Shown: positions 1 through 9,273 of the stretch, piece by piece
How the letters are laid out: every line of letters begins with the position of its first letter
Numbering within the stretch: position 1 is the stretch's first letter
Assembly: GCF_009856295.1 (NCBI RefSeq)
Contig: NZ_WMEU01000004.1
Coordinates: 186,001-250,000, forward strand
Source of the DNA: Pontibacillus yanchengensis
GTDB taxonomy: Bacteria; Bacillota; Bacilli; Bacillales; BH030062
Reading direction: 5' to 3'
DNA: 64,000 nucleotides
Program-made: the position numbers and the translations under genes
The notes under the pieces: generated by a model
The model's database searches: none
Seen by the model: only the letters and a program-made list of their open reading frames with translations
Told to the model about the DNA's origin: nothing

Positions 1-1110
1 ATTAGTGGAACTGGAGGATAAACTAGAAAATCCAAAACTCGTAAACATATAGCCTAGCATAATCATGTATTCGTTCACCGGGGATAGGAAATAAAAGACA
101 AGGGTCGAGATTGTAAGCAATACATGAGCGAGTAGCATGATTTTACTATTTCCATATCGATCAATCAGTCGTCCTACGAAAATAGCCGCTACAGCTGATA
201 AGAGAGCGCCAGGGAATATTATTAGCCCAACAGTTGTAGGGGGTTTATCATATACGTTTTGTAACATTAGTGGCATGATTACAAGGATTGCAAAGTGAGT
301 ACTAAACCCTAAATAACTCATATAAATGATCATGCGGTAAGGCTTATGCTTAATTAAATCCGGTTGTATAAACGGAACAGAGTGATTGGTAATACGTCGC
401 CACAACATATATAAAACGACGATACCGATGACAAGGTAATACCATTGCAAGGTTGAGATGAACAGCAGAAAAGACGTTACACTTAGACCGGTTAAGATCG
501 CTCCTATTCCGTCAAATGTTCCTTTCTTTACCTCTTCATTCGGAAGCATGCGATACAGAACCGGGATTAAGACTAGGACAATCATGGTAAATAAAAATAG
601 ATAATTCCAATTTAGCCAATCGGTAATCGCACCTCCTGCCACAGGACCTAATCCAAAGCCTAACGATGATGCAGAGGCGATAAATGCCATAGCCCGTCCT
701 CTTATGGATAACGGGACAAATCGACCTGCAAATACGTAGGAAAGTCCTGGTATTGCTGCTGCACCTGCGGCTTGACAGAGTCTTGCAATGATCAGCCATA
801 CGAAATTGGATGTGAAGTAACCGAATAAAGAAGCTGATCCAAATAAGAACATCCCGATTAATAGTAAACGGCGAAGGGGAATGTAGTCCGACAATCTTGT
901 GTAGCCGATTGTGAATATGGCCAATACAATAGAATAGCCAGAAACAATCCATGCCCCTTCAGAAGGGGTGAGGGAGAAATCTTCCAATACATTTGGTAAA
1001 GCTACGTTAAACATAGTCGTATTCATGACAACTAACCAGACAGCTAAACTTAATACAATGACTGTTTTAAAGGTGCTGGATGATCGTTGTTCAGTCGCTT
1101 CTTGCTGCAT
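1..1110 (-). CDS. MFS drug-efflux transporter, DHA2/Tet(L)-like (3' end outside window)
   Basis: Reads leftward off the window edge, so only the first 370 codons are present. The N-terminus after a short charged tail is a membrane segment with NTTMFNVALP, then WIVSGYSIV and the loop RLSDYIPLRRLL, the pattern of the 12/14-helix DHA2 branch that includes Tet(L)-type and QacA-type proton antiporters. A motif-C-like GPVAGG follows in helix 5. Two ATGs are adjacent at 1113 and 1110; AGGAGG lies 6 nt before the second, which I chose. Probable role is proton-driven export of a drug or monovalent cation from the cytoplasm; the substrate cannot be read from the sequence. It is divergent from the channel-like gene that follows. 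Confidence 0.85.
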   Translation of the reverse strand, partial: MQQEATEQRSSSTFKTVIVLSLAVWLVVMNTTMFNVALPNVLEDFSLTPSEGAWIVSGYSIVLAIFTIGYTRLSDYIPLRRLLLIGMFLFGSASLFGYFTSNFVWLIIARLCQAAGAAAIPGLSYVFAGRFVPLSIRGRAMAFIASASSLGFGLGPVAGGAITDWLNWNYLFLFTMIVLVLIPVLYRMLPNEEVKKGTFDGIGAILTGLSVTSFLLFISTLQWYYLVIGIVVLYMLWRRITNHSVPFIQPDLIKHKPYRMIIYMSYLGFSTHFAILVIMPLMLQNVYDKPPTTVGLIIFPGALLSAVAAIFVGRLIDRYGNSKIMLLAHVLLTISTLVFYFLSPVNEYMIMLGYMFTSFGFSSLSSSSTN

Positions 1111-1281
1111 CATATTCCTCCTTCAGAGGTTCGGGTTTAGCATATATTTCGATACTCGAAAAAACTATAACATATGTTCCCTGATGTTTAACAAGGATGT
1201 GACTTGAGAAGGTTCATGCACCTTAAATGATGATATAATATACGTAATAAAGACGTTACGATCCTCGTAGGAGGGTAAGGG

Positions 1282-1893
1282 ATGAAAATCTTTAAGCGAG
1301 TGTATGAGGGTATCATGATTATCTTGGTTATGGTCACCATCGTCACACTATGGACAGAACAAGCTTATAATACATTTATTAATCGATTTATTTGGTTTGT
1401 CTTTTTTATAGATTTTGTGGTTCGATTATGGAAAGCAGAAGAACGTTGGACATTTATAAAGAAAAATCCGTTTCTCGTCATTGCTGTTATTCCACTGGAT
1501 CAATTTTTTCAGATGGCTCGTATTGTACGTATCATTTATTTGTTTAGAATCAAAACCATTACAAAGTATTATATACAGCCATTTGTACAAAAATTGACGT
1601 ATCAATCTAAGCTGTTTATCTTTGGTGCTTTGTTTGGTGTGTTAGTTTTTCAATCTATCATTTTATGGTGGTTAGAGGAAAATATCACTTCTTTATGGAT
1701 GTCCTTTAGCCTTGTGTTTCAACATTTATTGTTCTTTGGGCATCGAGCGATTGAAGTGAACGCTTCCGCTACGTTGTGGATGTTTGTGATCACCTCTATT
1801 ATTGGCGTCATCCTTCATGGGCTTGCCCTTCAATGGCTGTTTAGTCATATTGAACCGATTTATAATAAAGTGAAAAATACGCTTGAATCATAA
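1282..1893 (+). CDS. Voltage-sensor/ion-channel-like membrane protein without a K+ filter
   Basis: 203 residues, nearly all hydrophobic. Segments at about 10-30, 33-50 and 65-82 are followed by an arginine-spaced stretch (RIVRIIYLFRIK, about residues 80-92) that resembles an S4 or S4-S5 segment of 6-helix ion channels. Two further helices (about 112-132 and 165-190) flank a short re-entrant-like piece, SLWMSFSLVFQHLLFFG, where a pore helix would lie, but the TVGYG-type potassium filter is absent. The family match is to ion-transport proteins in general; the actual ion or role is unknown. AGGAGGG precedes the ATG and a hairpin terminator follows at 1951. Confidence 0.7.
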   Translation: MKIFKRVYEGIMIILVMVTIVTLWTEQAYNTFINRFIWFVFFIDFVVRLWKAEERWTFIKKNPFLVIAVIPLDQFFQMARIVRIIYLFRIKTITKYYIQPFVQKLTYQSKLFIFGALFGVLVFQSIILWWLEENITSLWMSFSLVFQHLLFFGHRAIEVNASATLWMFVITSIIGVILHGLALQWLFSHIEPIYNKVKNTLES

Positions 1894-1950
1894 GGTTCAA
1901 CCTTTCATAAGCATAGAAGTAAGCTGTTCGTTGAATAGCTCTTTTCAAGT

Positions 1951-1997
1951 GAACCTCAAAGCTACCGAATCATTTACAGGTGAGAGGTTCCTTTTTT
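1951..1997 (+). terminator. Rho-independent terminator after the channel-like gene
   Basis: Arms GAACCTC and GAGGTTC enclose a 25-nt loop and are followed by CTTTTTT. It closes the gene ending at 1893. Confidence 0.7.
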
Positions 1998-2020
1998 ACA
2001 AGAAAAGAAAGTATAAGTTT

Positions 2021-2253
2021 TTGGCTCTTACATGTCTAGCTCCAGCGCCCAGCGACTAGCAAACTTCCAGCTCCTCCTTGCGATAAGTCAACATCGGATC
2101 GCTACCGCTCTCCGTGTTTCCTTTATCTAATACGGATTCAGGGGAAGTTCATTAAGAACGCTACATCACGTAGCAACATCGAACTAACCCACTTCATGTG
2201 GGAAGCAGTTTGTATGTCGCTAAGCGGGCGCTCCGAGCTTTTCTTTACTTTTC
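2021..2253 (+). repeat. Intergenic repeat element, copy 1 (full length)
   Basis: A complete copy of the window's recurrent element. Order of conserved blocks: left end tctagctccagcgcccagcg, then the cgataagtcaacatcg block, gtgtttcctttatct, a gttc...cgaac arm pair around the hairpin gctacatcacgtagc, the hairpin cccacttcatgtggg, and the right end tgtcgctaagcgggcgctc plus gagcttttctt. The two ends are imperfect inverted repeats of each other. With terminator 1951 it fills the 380-bp gap before the ABC exporter. Confidence 0.9.
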
Positions 2254-2274
2254 CATAGATTGGATGGTTTTACG

Positions 2275-4005
2275 ATGAAGACTGTTCTGAGGTATGTTCT
2301 TACATATAAAAAATCGGCTATCATTGCTTTGTTACTCATGGGGGTTGAATTAACGGTTGAATTGCTTCAACCGATGCTCATGGGGGTCATCATTGATCAG
2401 GGCGTTGTGGAACAAGACATGGAAGCTATCATGATATGGGGAGGCTTGTTGCTCTTTTTATCCTTGCTTGCCTTCGCTTCTGGTATAACGAACTCCTTTT
2501 TTGCGGCAAATGTGAGCCAAGGAGTAGGACACGATGTTCGTCGTGACCTGTTTACAAGGATACAATCCTTTACAGCAGATCAATTCCAACGATTCGCCAC
2601 GTCCTCTCTCATAACGAGGATGACGAATGATGTTACCCAGGTTCAATCCTTTTTGTTTATGGCCATGCGGATCATGCTCCGTGCACCGTTATTTATTATC
2701 GGTGGTCTTATATTGGCATTCACAGTGCACGCGGGTCTTGCCAGTATTTTGTTGCTGGCCGTGCCATTTCTGTTTTTGTTTATGCTGTGGATGATGGGGA
2801 AAGGGGTTCGTCTGTTCAGGGAAGTTCAAGTAAGGTTAGATGCAGTGAACCGGGTGATCCGTGAAAATTTAGTCAATATGAGGTTGATCAAAGCATTTGA
2901 TCGTGGTGATTATGAACAACATCGATTTGATGAGGTCAATCGGCCTCTTATGGATGAGAACAAAAAAGCACTTCGATTATTAGAGTTGACGATGCCTGCT
3001 GTGATGCTTGCTATGAATATCGTTTTAGTCGTTGTTCTTTGGTACGGTGCAGCCGATTTACGAGTAGGAGATGCCCAGGCTGGTCAAGTGGTGGCCGTTC
3101 TGAATTATGGCACACGAATTATGTTCTCTTTTTCAACTTTTTCATTTTTGCTGATGGTGTTTTCAAGAGGGCGAGCTTCGACAACAAGGATTGCGGAAGT
3201 GTTACATAAAGATGCAGGTGAAGAGGTAGATACATATGATGAAATGTACACAATAAAAGGTGATGTTTCCTTTGAGGATGTTTCCTTTCGTTACCCAGGT
3301 ATGAATGTTGATGTGATTAAACATCTATCATTTTCTGCAAATGCTGGGGAAACGATAGGCATCCTAGGTGAAACAGGATCAGGAAAGACCTCCTTACTAC
3401 AACTGCTCCCAAGGCTCTATTCACCTACAGAAGGACAAATACGTATTGATCAAAAAGATATCCATTCCCATTCTGTTCCATCACTCCGAAGAGGGATCGG
3501 GTTCGTCACACAGGAAGCCCACCTTTTTTCTGGTACGATTGCGGACAATATAAGGTGGGGAGACGAACAAGCAGATATGGAACAGGTGAAACAGGCAGCG
3601 CAAGAAGCCCATATCCATGACTTCATTATGTCATTACCTAACCAATACGAAACAAATTTAGGGCAAAAGGGAGTCAACCTATCTGGTGGACAAAAGCAAC
3701 GACTGTCATTGGCCCGTGCTATGATTAAGCGTCCTGCGATCTTGTTGTTGGATGACAGTACAAGTGCACTTGATGCACAAACAGAAACCAGTGTATTACA
3801 TACATTGGAACATCTCTCATGTACGACGTTTATCGTTGCCCAGAAAATTAGCTCTGTGCAAGCTGCCGATCACATTTTATTACTTCAAGATAGCGAACTC
3901 ATTGCCAAAGGAACGCACAGTGAGCTTATGCAGCATAGTGATGTTTACAACAACATTTTTCAGTCACAACTGCAGCGTGAGGAGGTACATGATGGGTCAA
4001 TCTAA
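2275..4005 (+). CDS. yfiB: ABC exporter half-transporter with degenerate ATPase site (YfiB-like)
   Basis: 576 residues: six-helix membrane domain (about 10-300) then an ATPase domain with Walker A GETGSGKTS, signature LSGGQKQ and Walker B LLLDDSTSALD. The catalytic glutamate after Walker B is aspartate (DD instead of DE) and the switch histidine is glutamine (IVAQKISS). This is the usual picture for the non-catalytic site of heterodimeric multidrug exporters. Its stop overlaps the start of the partner gene, so the two are translated together. ATG at 2275 follows GGATGG by 7 nt; a TTG at 2260 is a poorer alternative. Resemblance to Bacillus subtilis YfiB is my recollection of length and sequence pattern. 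Confidence 0.85.
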   Translation: MKTVLRYVLTYKKSAIIALLLMGVELTVELLQPMLMGVIIDQGVVEQDMEAIMIWGGLLLFLSLLAFASGITNSFFAANVSQGVGHDVRRDLFTRIQSFTADQFQRFATSSLITRMTNDVTQVQSFLFMAMRIMLRAPLFIIGGLILAFTVHAGLASILLLAVPFLFLFMLWMMGKGVRLFREVQVRLDAVNRVIRENLVNMRLIKAFDRGDYEQHRFDEVNRPLMDENKKALRLLELTMPAVMLAMNIVLVVVLWYGAADLRVGDAQAGQVVAVLNYGTRIMFSFSTFSFLLMVFSRGRASTTRIAEVLHKDAGEEVDTYDEMYTIKGDVSFEDVSFRYPGMNVDVIKHLSFSANAGETIGILGETGSGKTSLLQLLPRLYSPTEGQIRIDQKDIHSHSVPSLRRGIGFVTQEAHLFSGTIADNIRWGDEQADMEQVKQAAQEAHIHDFIMSLPNQYETNLGQKGVNLSGGQKQRLSLARAMIKRPAILLLDDSTSALDAQTETSVLHTLEHLSCTTFIVAQKISSVQAADHILLLQDSELIAKGTHSELMQHSDVYNNIFQSQLQREEVHDGSI

Positions 4006-5788
4006 TCGAAGCCACCCACATCAACGTCGAGGTATTCCTATGAAACCACCAAAGATTGATCATATGAAGGGAACTCTTTTGCGTATTTGGCAGTATATGA
4101 TGGTGGAAAAAGGCCGAATTGCGCTTGTGTTAGCCATGGTCGTCATCAGCTCCGTTTTGTCGTTGGTAGGGCCTTATTTATTAGGAGTAACCGTGGATAA
4201 GGTGATTGCGAAGGTAGGGGTGTTCACGCTTGTTTGGATGCTGGTTTTATTAGCCTGTGTTTATGTATTCCAATATGGGGCAGTGTTATTGCAACAGTTT
4301 TTTATGATTGGTGTTGCTCAAAACACGATATATACGATGCGAGGCGATCTATTTAAACACTTTCACCAGATGGGGATGTCGTTCTTTCAAACGAAACAGC
4401 ATGGAGAATTAATGAGTCGTGCGACGAATGATATGGAAAATATAAGTCGAACGTTAAATTCATCTGTTATTCAATTCTCTACTAGTATCTTAACGTTAAT
4501 AGGGACCATTGGGATGATGATTTGGTTGAGTCCTTTGTTAACGGTGGTCACCTTATTGATTGTGCCGATTTTACTTTACGGTATGAAATGGATTACCAGT
4601 CGTACGGGCGTTTACTTTAAAGAACAACAACGCCACTTGGGAGATATGAATGGATACATTGAAGAGTCTCTAACTGGCCACCATATCATCACTCTTTATT
4701 CACGAGAACCGCAAGTGATGGAACAATTCAAGCATAAAAATGAAGCGTACCGAAATGCTAGTTATTGGGCCCAAACTTATACAGGATTTATCCCTAAGCT
4801 ACTTAATCTGCTCAATAATCTAAGCTTTGCCTTGATTGTTGGGTTAGGTGGAGTGTTTGCGTTAAATGGATGGATTTCTATTGGAGTGATTGTTACCTTT
4901 ACTACTTATTCACGTCAGTTCACTCGCCCACTGAATGATTTAGCCAATCAATTTAACGTTATATTATCAGCTGTTGCTGGAGCGGAACGTGTCTTTCACA
5001 TCATGGATGAACCAAGGGAAACCGAAGATGAAAAAGATGTGGAACAAGTTACTTCCATTGAAGGAAAGGTGCAGTTTCGAAATGTTTCATTTGCTTATGA
5101 AGACCAGCCAACACTTTCGGATATTGATTTTGATGTGAACCCTGGGGAAACAGTTGCTTTGGTTGGTCCGACAGGTGCTGGGAAAACGACCATTATATCG
5201 CTCTTGTCCCGTTTCTATAACCCTGATGAAGGGGAAATTTATGTGGATGGAAAATCTATTTCATCCATCAGCCGGAAAAGTTTGCGCAACCATCTTGGTA
5301 TGGTACTACAGGACTCTTTTTTATTTGAAGCTACGATACGGGAGAATATACGCTATGGGCGATTGAATGCCACAGATAAAGAAGTGAAAGAAGCAGCTAA
5401 GAAGGCTAATGCCAACCGATTTATCAAGTCGTTACCAGAAGGGTATGACACCATGCTTCATTCTGATGGTCAACGAATCAGCCATGGACAGCGTCAACTA
5501 TTGTCTATTGCCCGGGCAATGTTAGCTGATCCTCAATTATTAATACTAGACGAAGCCACGAGCAGTATAGACACGATTACAGAAGTGAAAATTAACGAAG
5601 CTCTTTCAACCTTAATGGAAGGACGTACTAGCTTCGTCATCGCTCATCGTTTAAACACCATCCAAAATGCCGATCAAATCATTGTATTGGATGAAGGGAA
5701 CATAGTTGAAAAAGGAACCCATGAAACGCTACTGAAACAAAATGGAATGTATGCGTCGTTTATGTATCAGCAACTTTCAAAGGCGTAG
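3992..5788 (+). CDS. yfiC: ABC exporter half-transporter, partner subunit (YfiC-like)
   Basis: 598 residues: hydrophilic N-terminus of about 35 residues, six membrane helices, then an ATPase domain with Walker A GPTGAGKTT, Walker B LLILDEATSSID and switch histidine IAHRLNT, all intact. The signature loop is altered to ISHGQ. Together with the upstream subunit this gives one working ATP site and one degenerate site, as expected for a heterodimeric drug or lipid exporter. GAGGAGG lies inside the 3' end of the upstream gene; ATGs at 3989 and 3992 are in frame and the second has the better 6-nt spacing. The genes overlap by 14 nt. Confidence 0.87.
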   Translation: MGQSNRSHPHQRRGIPMKPPKIDHMKGTLLRIWQYMMVEKGRIALVLAMVVISSVLSLVGPYLLGVTVDKVIAKVGVFTLVWMLVLLACVYVFQYGAVLLQQFFMIGVAQNTIYTMRGDLFKHFHQMGMSFFQTKQHGELMSRATNDMENISRTLNSSVIQFSTSILTLIGTIGMMIWLSPLLTVVTLLIVPILLYGMKWITSRTGVYFKEQQRHLGDMNGYIEESLTGHHIITLYSREPQVMEQFKHKNEAYRNASYWAQTYTGFIPKLLNLLNNLSFALIVGLGGVFALNGWISIGVIVTFTTYSRQFTRPLNDLANQFNVILSAVAGAERVFHIMDEPRETEDEKDVEQVTSIEGKVQFRNVSFAYEDQPTLSDIDFDVNPGETVALVGPTGAGKTTIISLLSRFYNPDEGEIYVDGKSISSISRKSLRNHLGMVLQDSFLFEATIRENIRYGRLNATDKEVKEAAKKANANRFIKSLPEGYDTMLHSDGQRISHGQRQLLSIARAMLADPQLLILDEATSSIDTITEVKINEALSTLMEGRTSFVIAHRLNTIQNADQIIVLDEGNIVEKGTHETLLKQNGMYASFMYQQLSKA

Positions 5789-5810
5789 TATGATGTGCAA
5801 ATGGCAATAA

Positions 5811-5840
5811 AAAGCCTCCCTGTTAAGGAAGGCTTATTCA
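5811..5840 (+). terminator. Hairpin after the ABC exporter pair
   Basis: aagcctccc pairs with ggaaggctt across a short loop; the U-tract is weak (ttattc), so termination may be partial. Confidence 0.5.
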
Positions 5841-5849
5841 AAAGAAAAA

Positions 5850-5965
5850 GCAGTATAAATTTTTGGCTCGAATGTGTATAGCTCCAGCGACTAGCAAAAT
5901 CGTGCAGCAACATCGAACCAACCCACGTCGTGTGGGCGGCTATCCGGACGCCTGCGCTCTTCTAT
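5850..5965 (+). repeat. Intergenic repeat element, copy 2 (internally deleted)
   Basis: Left end (tagctccagcgactagcaaa) is joined directly to the cgtgcagcaacatcgaac block and the cccacgtcgtgtgggc hairpin, then ends at ggacgcctgcgctctt. The central cgataagtcaac and tttcctttatc blocks are missing. It lies between convergent genes. Confidence 0.8.
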
Positions 5966-5968
5966 TCA

Positions 5969-6154
5969 TTAATGATAATCTTCTCTCAAACTGTTCAGAG
6001 ATACCTCTTGTTCTTGATCTGGGAAGTCTAGGGGGAAGATGCGGGCGGTTTCTTTTTGCTCATCTACGTGTTGAATGTAGATGGGGGTTCCGTTATAAGA
6101 AACATTCGCCATGATTGGCGTCTCAGAAATTTCTTTCGCGCGTTGTCGGTTCAT
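5969..6154 (-). CDS. sspH: Small acid-soluble spore protein, H type
   Basis: 61 residues starting MNRQRAKEISE and containing NVSYNGTPIYIQHVDE and ETARI, the hallmarks of the SspH family of minor spore-core proteins, which are made in the forespore late in sporulation. The first ATG follows AAGGAGGG by about 9 nt; upstream in-frame codons read into non-homologous sequence. A candidate forespore sigma-G promoter lies near 6200-6240 on this strand (TGCAAG, 17 nt, CGTATAG), but the match is weak. A perfect terminator hairpin upstream (6305-6335) shields the gene from antisense transcripts. Confidence 0.9.
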   Translation of the reverse strand: MNRQRAKEISETPIMANVSYNGTPIYIQHVDEQKETARIFPLDFPDQEQEVSLNSLREDYH

Positions 6155-6304
6155 GCCATTCACCCTCCTTAAGATGAGATCAAGATTAGTCTTGGTGACT
6201 TGGTCAAAAACTATACGAGTAAACATTCATTGCACTTGCATAACCTCATAATAGGATGAGGTTGGATGGAAAATAGAAGACATCCATATCAAAGCAAAAA
6301 AAAC

Positions 6305-6335
6305 ATAAAAAAGGTACCGAGAACATCGGTACCTG
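6305..6335 (-). terminator. Strong minus-strand terminator with no minus-strand gene feeding it
   Basis: ggtaccga and tcggtacc form a perfect 8-bp stem with a 5-nt loop; read leftward it is followed by TTTTTTATG. No leftward gene lies to its right, so it probably blocks read-through antisense to helD from entering sspH. A second hairpin, aacctcat...atgaggtt, is at about 6241-6264. The rest of 6155-6492 is AT-rich with no gene I can support. Confidence 0.65.
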
Positions 6336-6492
6336 ACTGATAAAAAAGTTGTGAATATGTAAAAACCATGCTATGATAAAAATCCATGCATACAACAAAA
6401 ATATGCAATTACATTTATCCAATTATAATTATACATGAATTTAATTTGAATGTCAAACCATTTGATAATCTTAAGTAATGGAGAGTGATGGT

Positions 6493-8826
6493 ATGTCTGA
6501 TAAACATGAAGATTGGCAAGTTGAACAGCAACGTGTGGATCGTGTTGTTGAAGAAATAAATAAAAAGGAAGAACAGCTTCGAGAAAAAGTTGGTGACGTC
6601 AAAGGGGAAGTTATTGACCTTCGCGAAGATTTCTTTGAAGATGTAACCGTCAATATGGATGAACCAGATGATGTAATGGAAACGTATAGTAGTATTCGCC
6701 AACAAGCTGAATTGCTAGGAGAACGGGAACGTAGTCATAAGCAGTTCTATGACCAATTGAAAACTTTGCATCGATTGAAACATTCTCCTTACTTTGGACG
6801 GGTGGATTTTGTAGAAGAAGGTGAATCGGAAGCTGAGGAAGTGTACATTGGAGTTGCATCGTTAATGGATCAACATGATGAAGATTTTCTCGTCTATGAT
6901 TGGCGTGCTCCTATCTCAAGTCTTTATTACGATTATTCACCAGGCTCTGCATCTTATGAAACTCCCGAGGGTGAAATAGAAGGGGATATGACGTTGAAGC
7001 GTCAATTCATCATTCGTAACGGACAGATAAAAGGGTTATTTGATACAGGTGTTACGATTTGGGATGAACTGCTTCAAGAAGTCCTTGGTAACAATGCGAA
7101 TACACAAATGAAAAGCATTGTTGCAACTATCCAAAAAGAACAGAATGAGATCATACGCTATGATAAGAAAAAATACTTATTGGTCCAAGGCGTAGCGGGT
7201 AGTGGTAAGACCTCAGCAGCATTACAACGTGTGGCTTACTTAATGTATCGGTATCGTGGCAGCATTCAAGCCGACCAAATCATGCTTTTCTCACCTAATC
7301 CAATGTTTAATAGCTATGTTGCAAATGTCCTCCCTGAACTCGGAGAGGAAAACATGGATCAAACGACCTTTTTAGAGTATATCGACAAACGCCTTGAGGG
7401 ACGTGTGAGCTACGAAGACGCTTATGAGCAATTAGAACATCTTCTAACTTCCCAAAAAGACAAGGATTATGATGTTCGATTAAATAATATCCAATATAAA
7501 GCTAGTTTAGATTTCAAGGCATTTGTGGACCAGTATATTGAGCGGTTAACAAAGCAAGGATTAATCTTTAAAAATGTGAAATTTAGAGAACAGACCATTG
7601 TTACCAAGCAACAGATGGATGATTACTTTTATAGTCTAGACCCGGCTATTTCTACTCCTAATGCCATGCAAATGCTTGCAGATTGGCTTTTGGAACAAGT
7701 GAGTGCTTTTGAGCAAGCAGAACGGAAGAAGGCATGGGTTGAGGATGAAATCCAACATTTAAGTAATGAGGAATACTTGAGAATTTACCACAAAACGCAA
7801 AAAGGAAATCGAGATAATCAGGATACCTTTGATGACTTTCAATTAGAGCAGCAAATGTTATCGAAGGCTGTTGTCCGAAAGTATATTAAGCCGATAAAAA
7901 ATAAAATTAAAAATCTTGAATTTATAAACATGACCGCTGTGTATAAAGCTCTGTTTTCCATTGAACCACATGATAAGCCAGCACAATGGGATGAAATGAT
8001 TCAACAAACATTGGCATCGTTGGATGAGAAGCATCTCCTACATGAAGACGTTACGCCATATCTTTATCTAGAGGATCAGCTTAAGGGAACGAATGTCTAC
8101 ACGAAAATTCGCTACCTATTTATTGATGAGGCTCAGGATTATTCTCCGTTCCAATTTGAATTTTTGAAGAAGCTTTTCCCTTATAGTCGTATGACGATTT
8201 TGGGTGACTATAACCAAGCAATCTATGCCCATAATGTCCATGCGCCAACGCCATTATCAGAAGAACTCCACTCTGAAGGGGAAGTAGAAAAGCTTACCCT
8301 ATTAAGAAGTTATCGCTCAACCAAGCCTATCATTGAATTTACAAAAGGACTTGTAACTGGTGGAGAAGATATTGAACCGTTTAATCGAGAAGGTGAGCGT
8401 CCAAGTCTTGTCGAAGTAGAGGATGCAGCGAAGCATATAGAAGCAGTTGAGCAAAAGGTTCTCTCCTTGCAAGACAAAGCATACGAAACAATTGCGATTA
8501 TTTGTAAAACAGCTGAAGAGAGTCGACAAGCATACGAAGCGCTTAAAGATGATCTGCCTGTTAGACTAATGGATAAGGATACCTATACGTTTGAAAAAGG
8601 ACTTATTGTCATACCTGCCTACTTAGCAAAAGGGATTGAATTTGATGCTGTTGTTATTTTTAATGCATCAGCAGAGCAATACAAAGATGATTTGGAACGC
8701 AACTTGTTCTATACCGCGTGTACAAGAGCGATGCATGAACTTCACATTCTTTCTTTAGGGGAAAAGAGCCCTTTTATTCAGGAAGTTCCTTCAGAAACAT
8801 ACGTGGAAGAACTGTTTATGCGATAA
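6493..8826 (+). CDS. helD: HelD, UvrD-type ATPase that recycles RNA polymerase
   Basis: 777 residues, the normal length for HelD. An N-terminal coiled coil (about 5-60) corresponds to the arm that enters the RNA polymerase channels in known HelD structures. The superfamily-1 ATPase core carries Walker A GVAGSGKTSAA (about residue 237), the DEAQD box in LFIDEAQDYSPFQ, a motif III-like ILGDYNQAIYA, and late motifs with TLLRSYRST and ARGIE-like AKGIEFDAV. Known role in Bacillus is releasing stalled RNA polymerase from DNA with ATP hydrolysis. ATG 6493 sits 8 nt after GGAGAG; an upstream in-frame ATG at 6478 lacks a ribosome site. Confidence 0.93.
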   Translation: MSDKHEDWQVEQQRVDRVVEEINKKEEQLREKVGDVKGEVIDLREDFFEDVTVNMDEPDDVMETYSSIRQQAELLGERERSHKQFYDQLKTLHRLKHSPYFGRVDFVEEGESEAEEVYIGVASLMDQHDEDFLVYDWRAPISSLYYDYSPGSASYETPEGEIEGDMTLKRQFIIRNGQIKGLFDTGVTIWDELLQEVLGNNANTQMKSIVATIQKEQNEIIRYDKKKYLLVQGVAGSGKTSAALQRVAYLMYRYRGSIQADQIMLFSPNPMFNSYVANVLPELGEENMDQTTFLEYIDKRLEGRVSYEDAYEQLEHLLTSQKDKDYDVRLNNIQYKASLDFKAFVDQYIERLTKQGLIFKNVKFREQTIVTKQQMDDYFYSLDPAISTPNAMQMLADWLLEQVSAFEQAERKKAWVEDEIQHLSNEEYLRIYHKTQKGNRDNQDTFDDFQLEQQMLSKAVVRKYIKPIKNKIKNLEFINMTAVYKALFSIEPHDKPAQWDEMIQQTLASLDEKHLLHEDVTPYLYLEDQLKGTNVYTKIRYLFIDEAQDYSPFQFEFLKKLFPYSRMTILGDYNQAIYAHNVHAPTPLSEELHSEGEVEKLTLLRSYRSTKPIIEFTKGLVTGGEDIEPFNREGERPSLVEVEDAAKHIEAVEQKVLSLQDKAYETIAIICKTAEESRQAYEALKDDLPVRLMDKDTYTFEKGLIVIPAYLAKGIEFDAVVIFNASAEQYKDDLERNLFYTACTRAMHELHILSLGEKSPFIQEVPSETYVEELFMR

Positions 8827-8880
8827 GTGGAGCAGATAAGTGTACAACACAACTCCCACTGGAACAGATTTTATCATTCA

Positions 8881-8918
8881 AAAGAGGAGGTGCGTAGAGA
8901 TACGCGCCTTCTTTTTTA
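8881..8918 (+). terminator. Terminator after helD
   Basis: gaggaggtgcgta pairs with tacgcgccttctt around a 4-6-nt loop and is followed by a run of T. Confidence 0.75.
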
Positions 8919-8934
8919 AACGGGAGGAAATAAA

Positions 8935-9273
8935 ATGAAGATCAATGGTCATGAAGTAAAGGGGATAGACATTGATGCTGAGACTCGGTGCAAACATTAC
9001 CATAAGGAAGTAGATAGGATCGCACTTAAATTTAAGTGTTGCGATACCTATTACCCTTGCTATCAATGTCATGACGAGGTCACCAATCACAAGGCTGAGA
9101 CGTGGACTGTGGAAGAGCGAAACAAGAAGGCAGTTTTGTGTGGTTCATGTGGTAAGGAGTTAACGATACACGAGTATATGAACAGTGGATACGCATGCCC
9201 TCATTGTGAAGCCTCTTTCAATCCTGGCTGTCGTAATCATGCTAATCTTTACTTTGACGTCTCAGAAGATTAA
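8935..9273 (+). CDS. CHY-type zinc-finger protein
   Basis: 112 residues with CxHY (CKHYHKE), CC...YYPCYQCHDE, CGSCGKEL and CPHCEASFNPGC, the spaced Cys/His pattern of the CHY zinc-finger family (PF05495). Such proteins bind several zinc ions; the cellular role in bacteria is not established. GGGAGG stands 7 nt before ATG. Its stop codon shares two bases with the stop of the convergent gene at 9270, leaving no room for a terminator between them. Confidence 0.85.
   Translation: MKINGHEVKGIDIDAETRCKHYHKEVDRIALKFKCCDTYYPCYQCHDEVTNHKAETWTVEERNKKAVLCGSCGKELTIHEYMNSGYACPHCEASFNPGCRNHANLYFDVSED

Noticed and set aside
968..1207. 79-residue rightward open frame
   Set aside because: It lies opposite the start of the MFS gene, has no ribosome site and no family resemblance.
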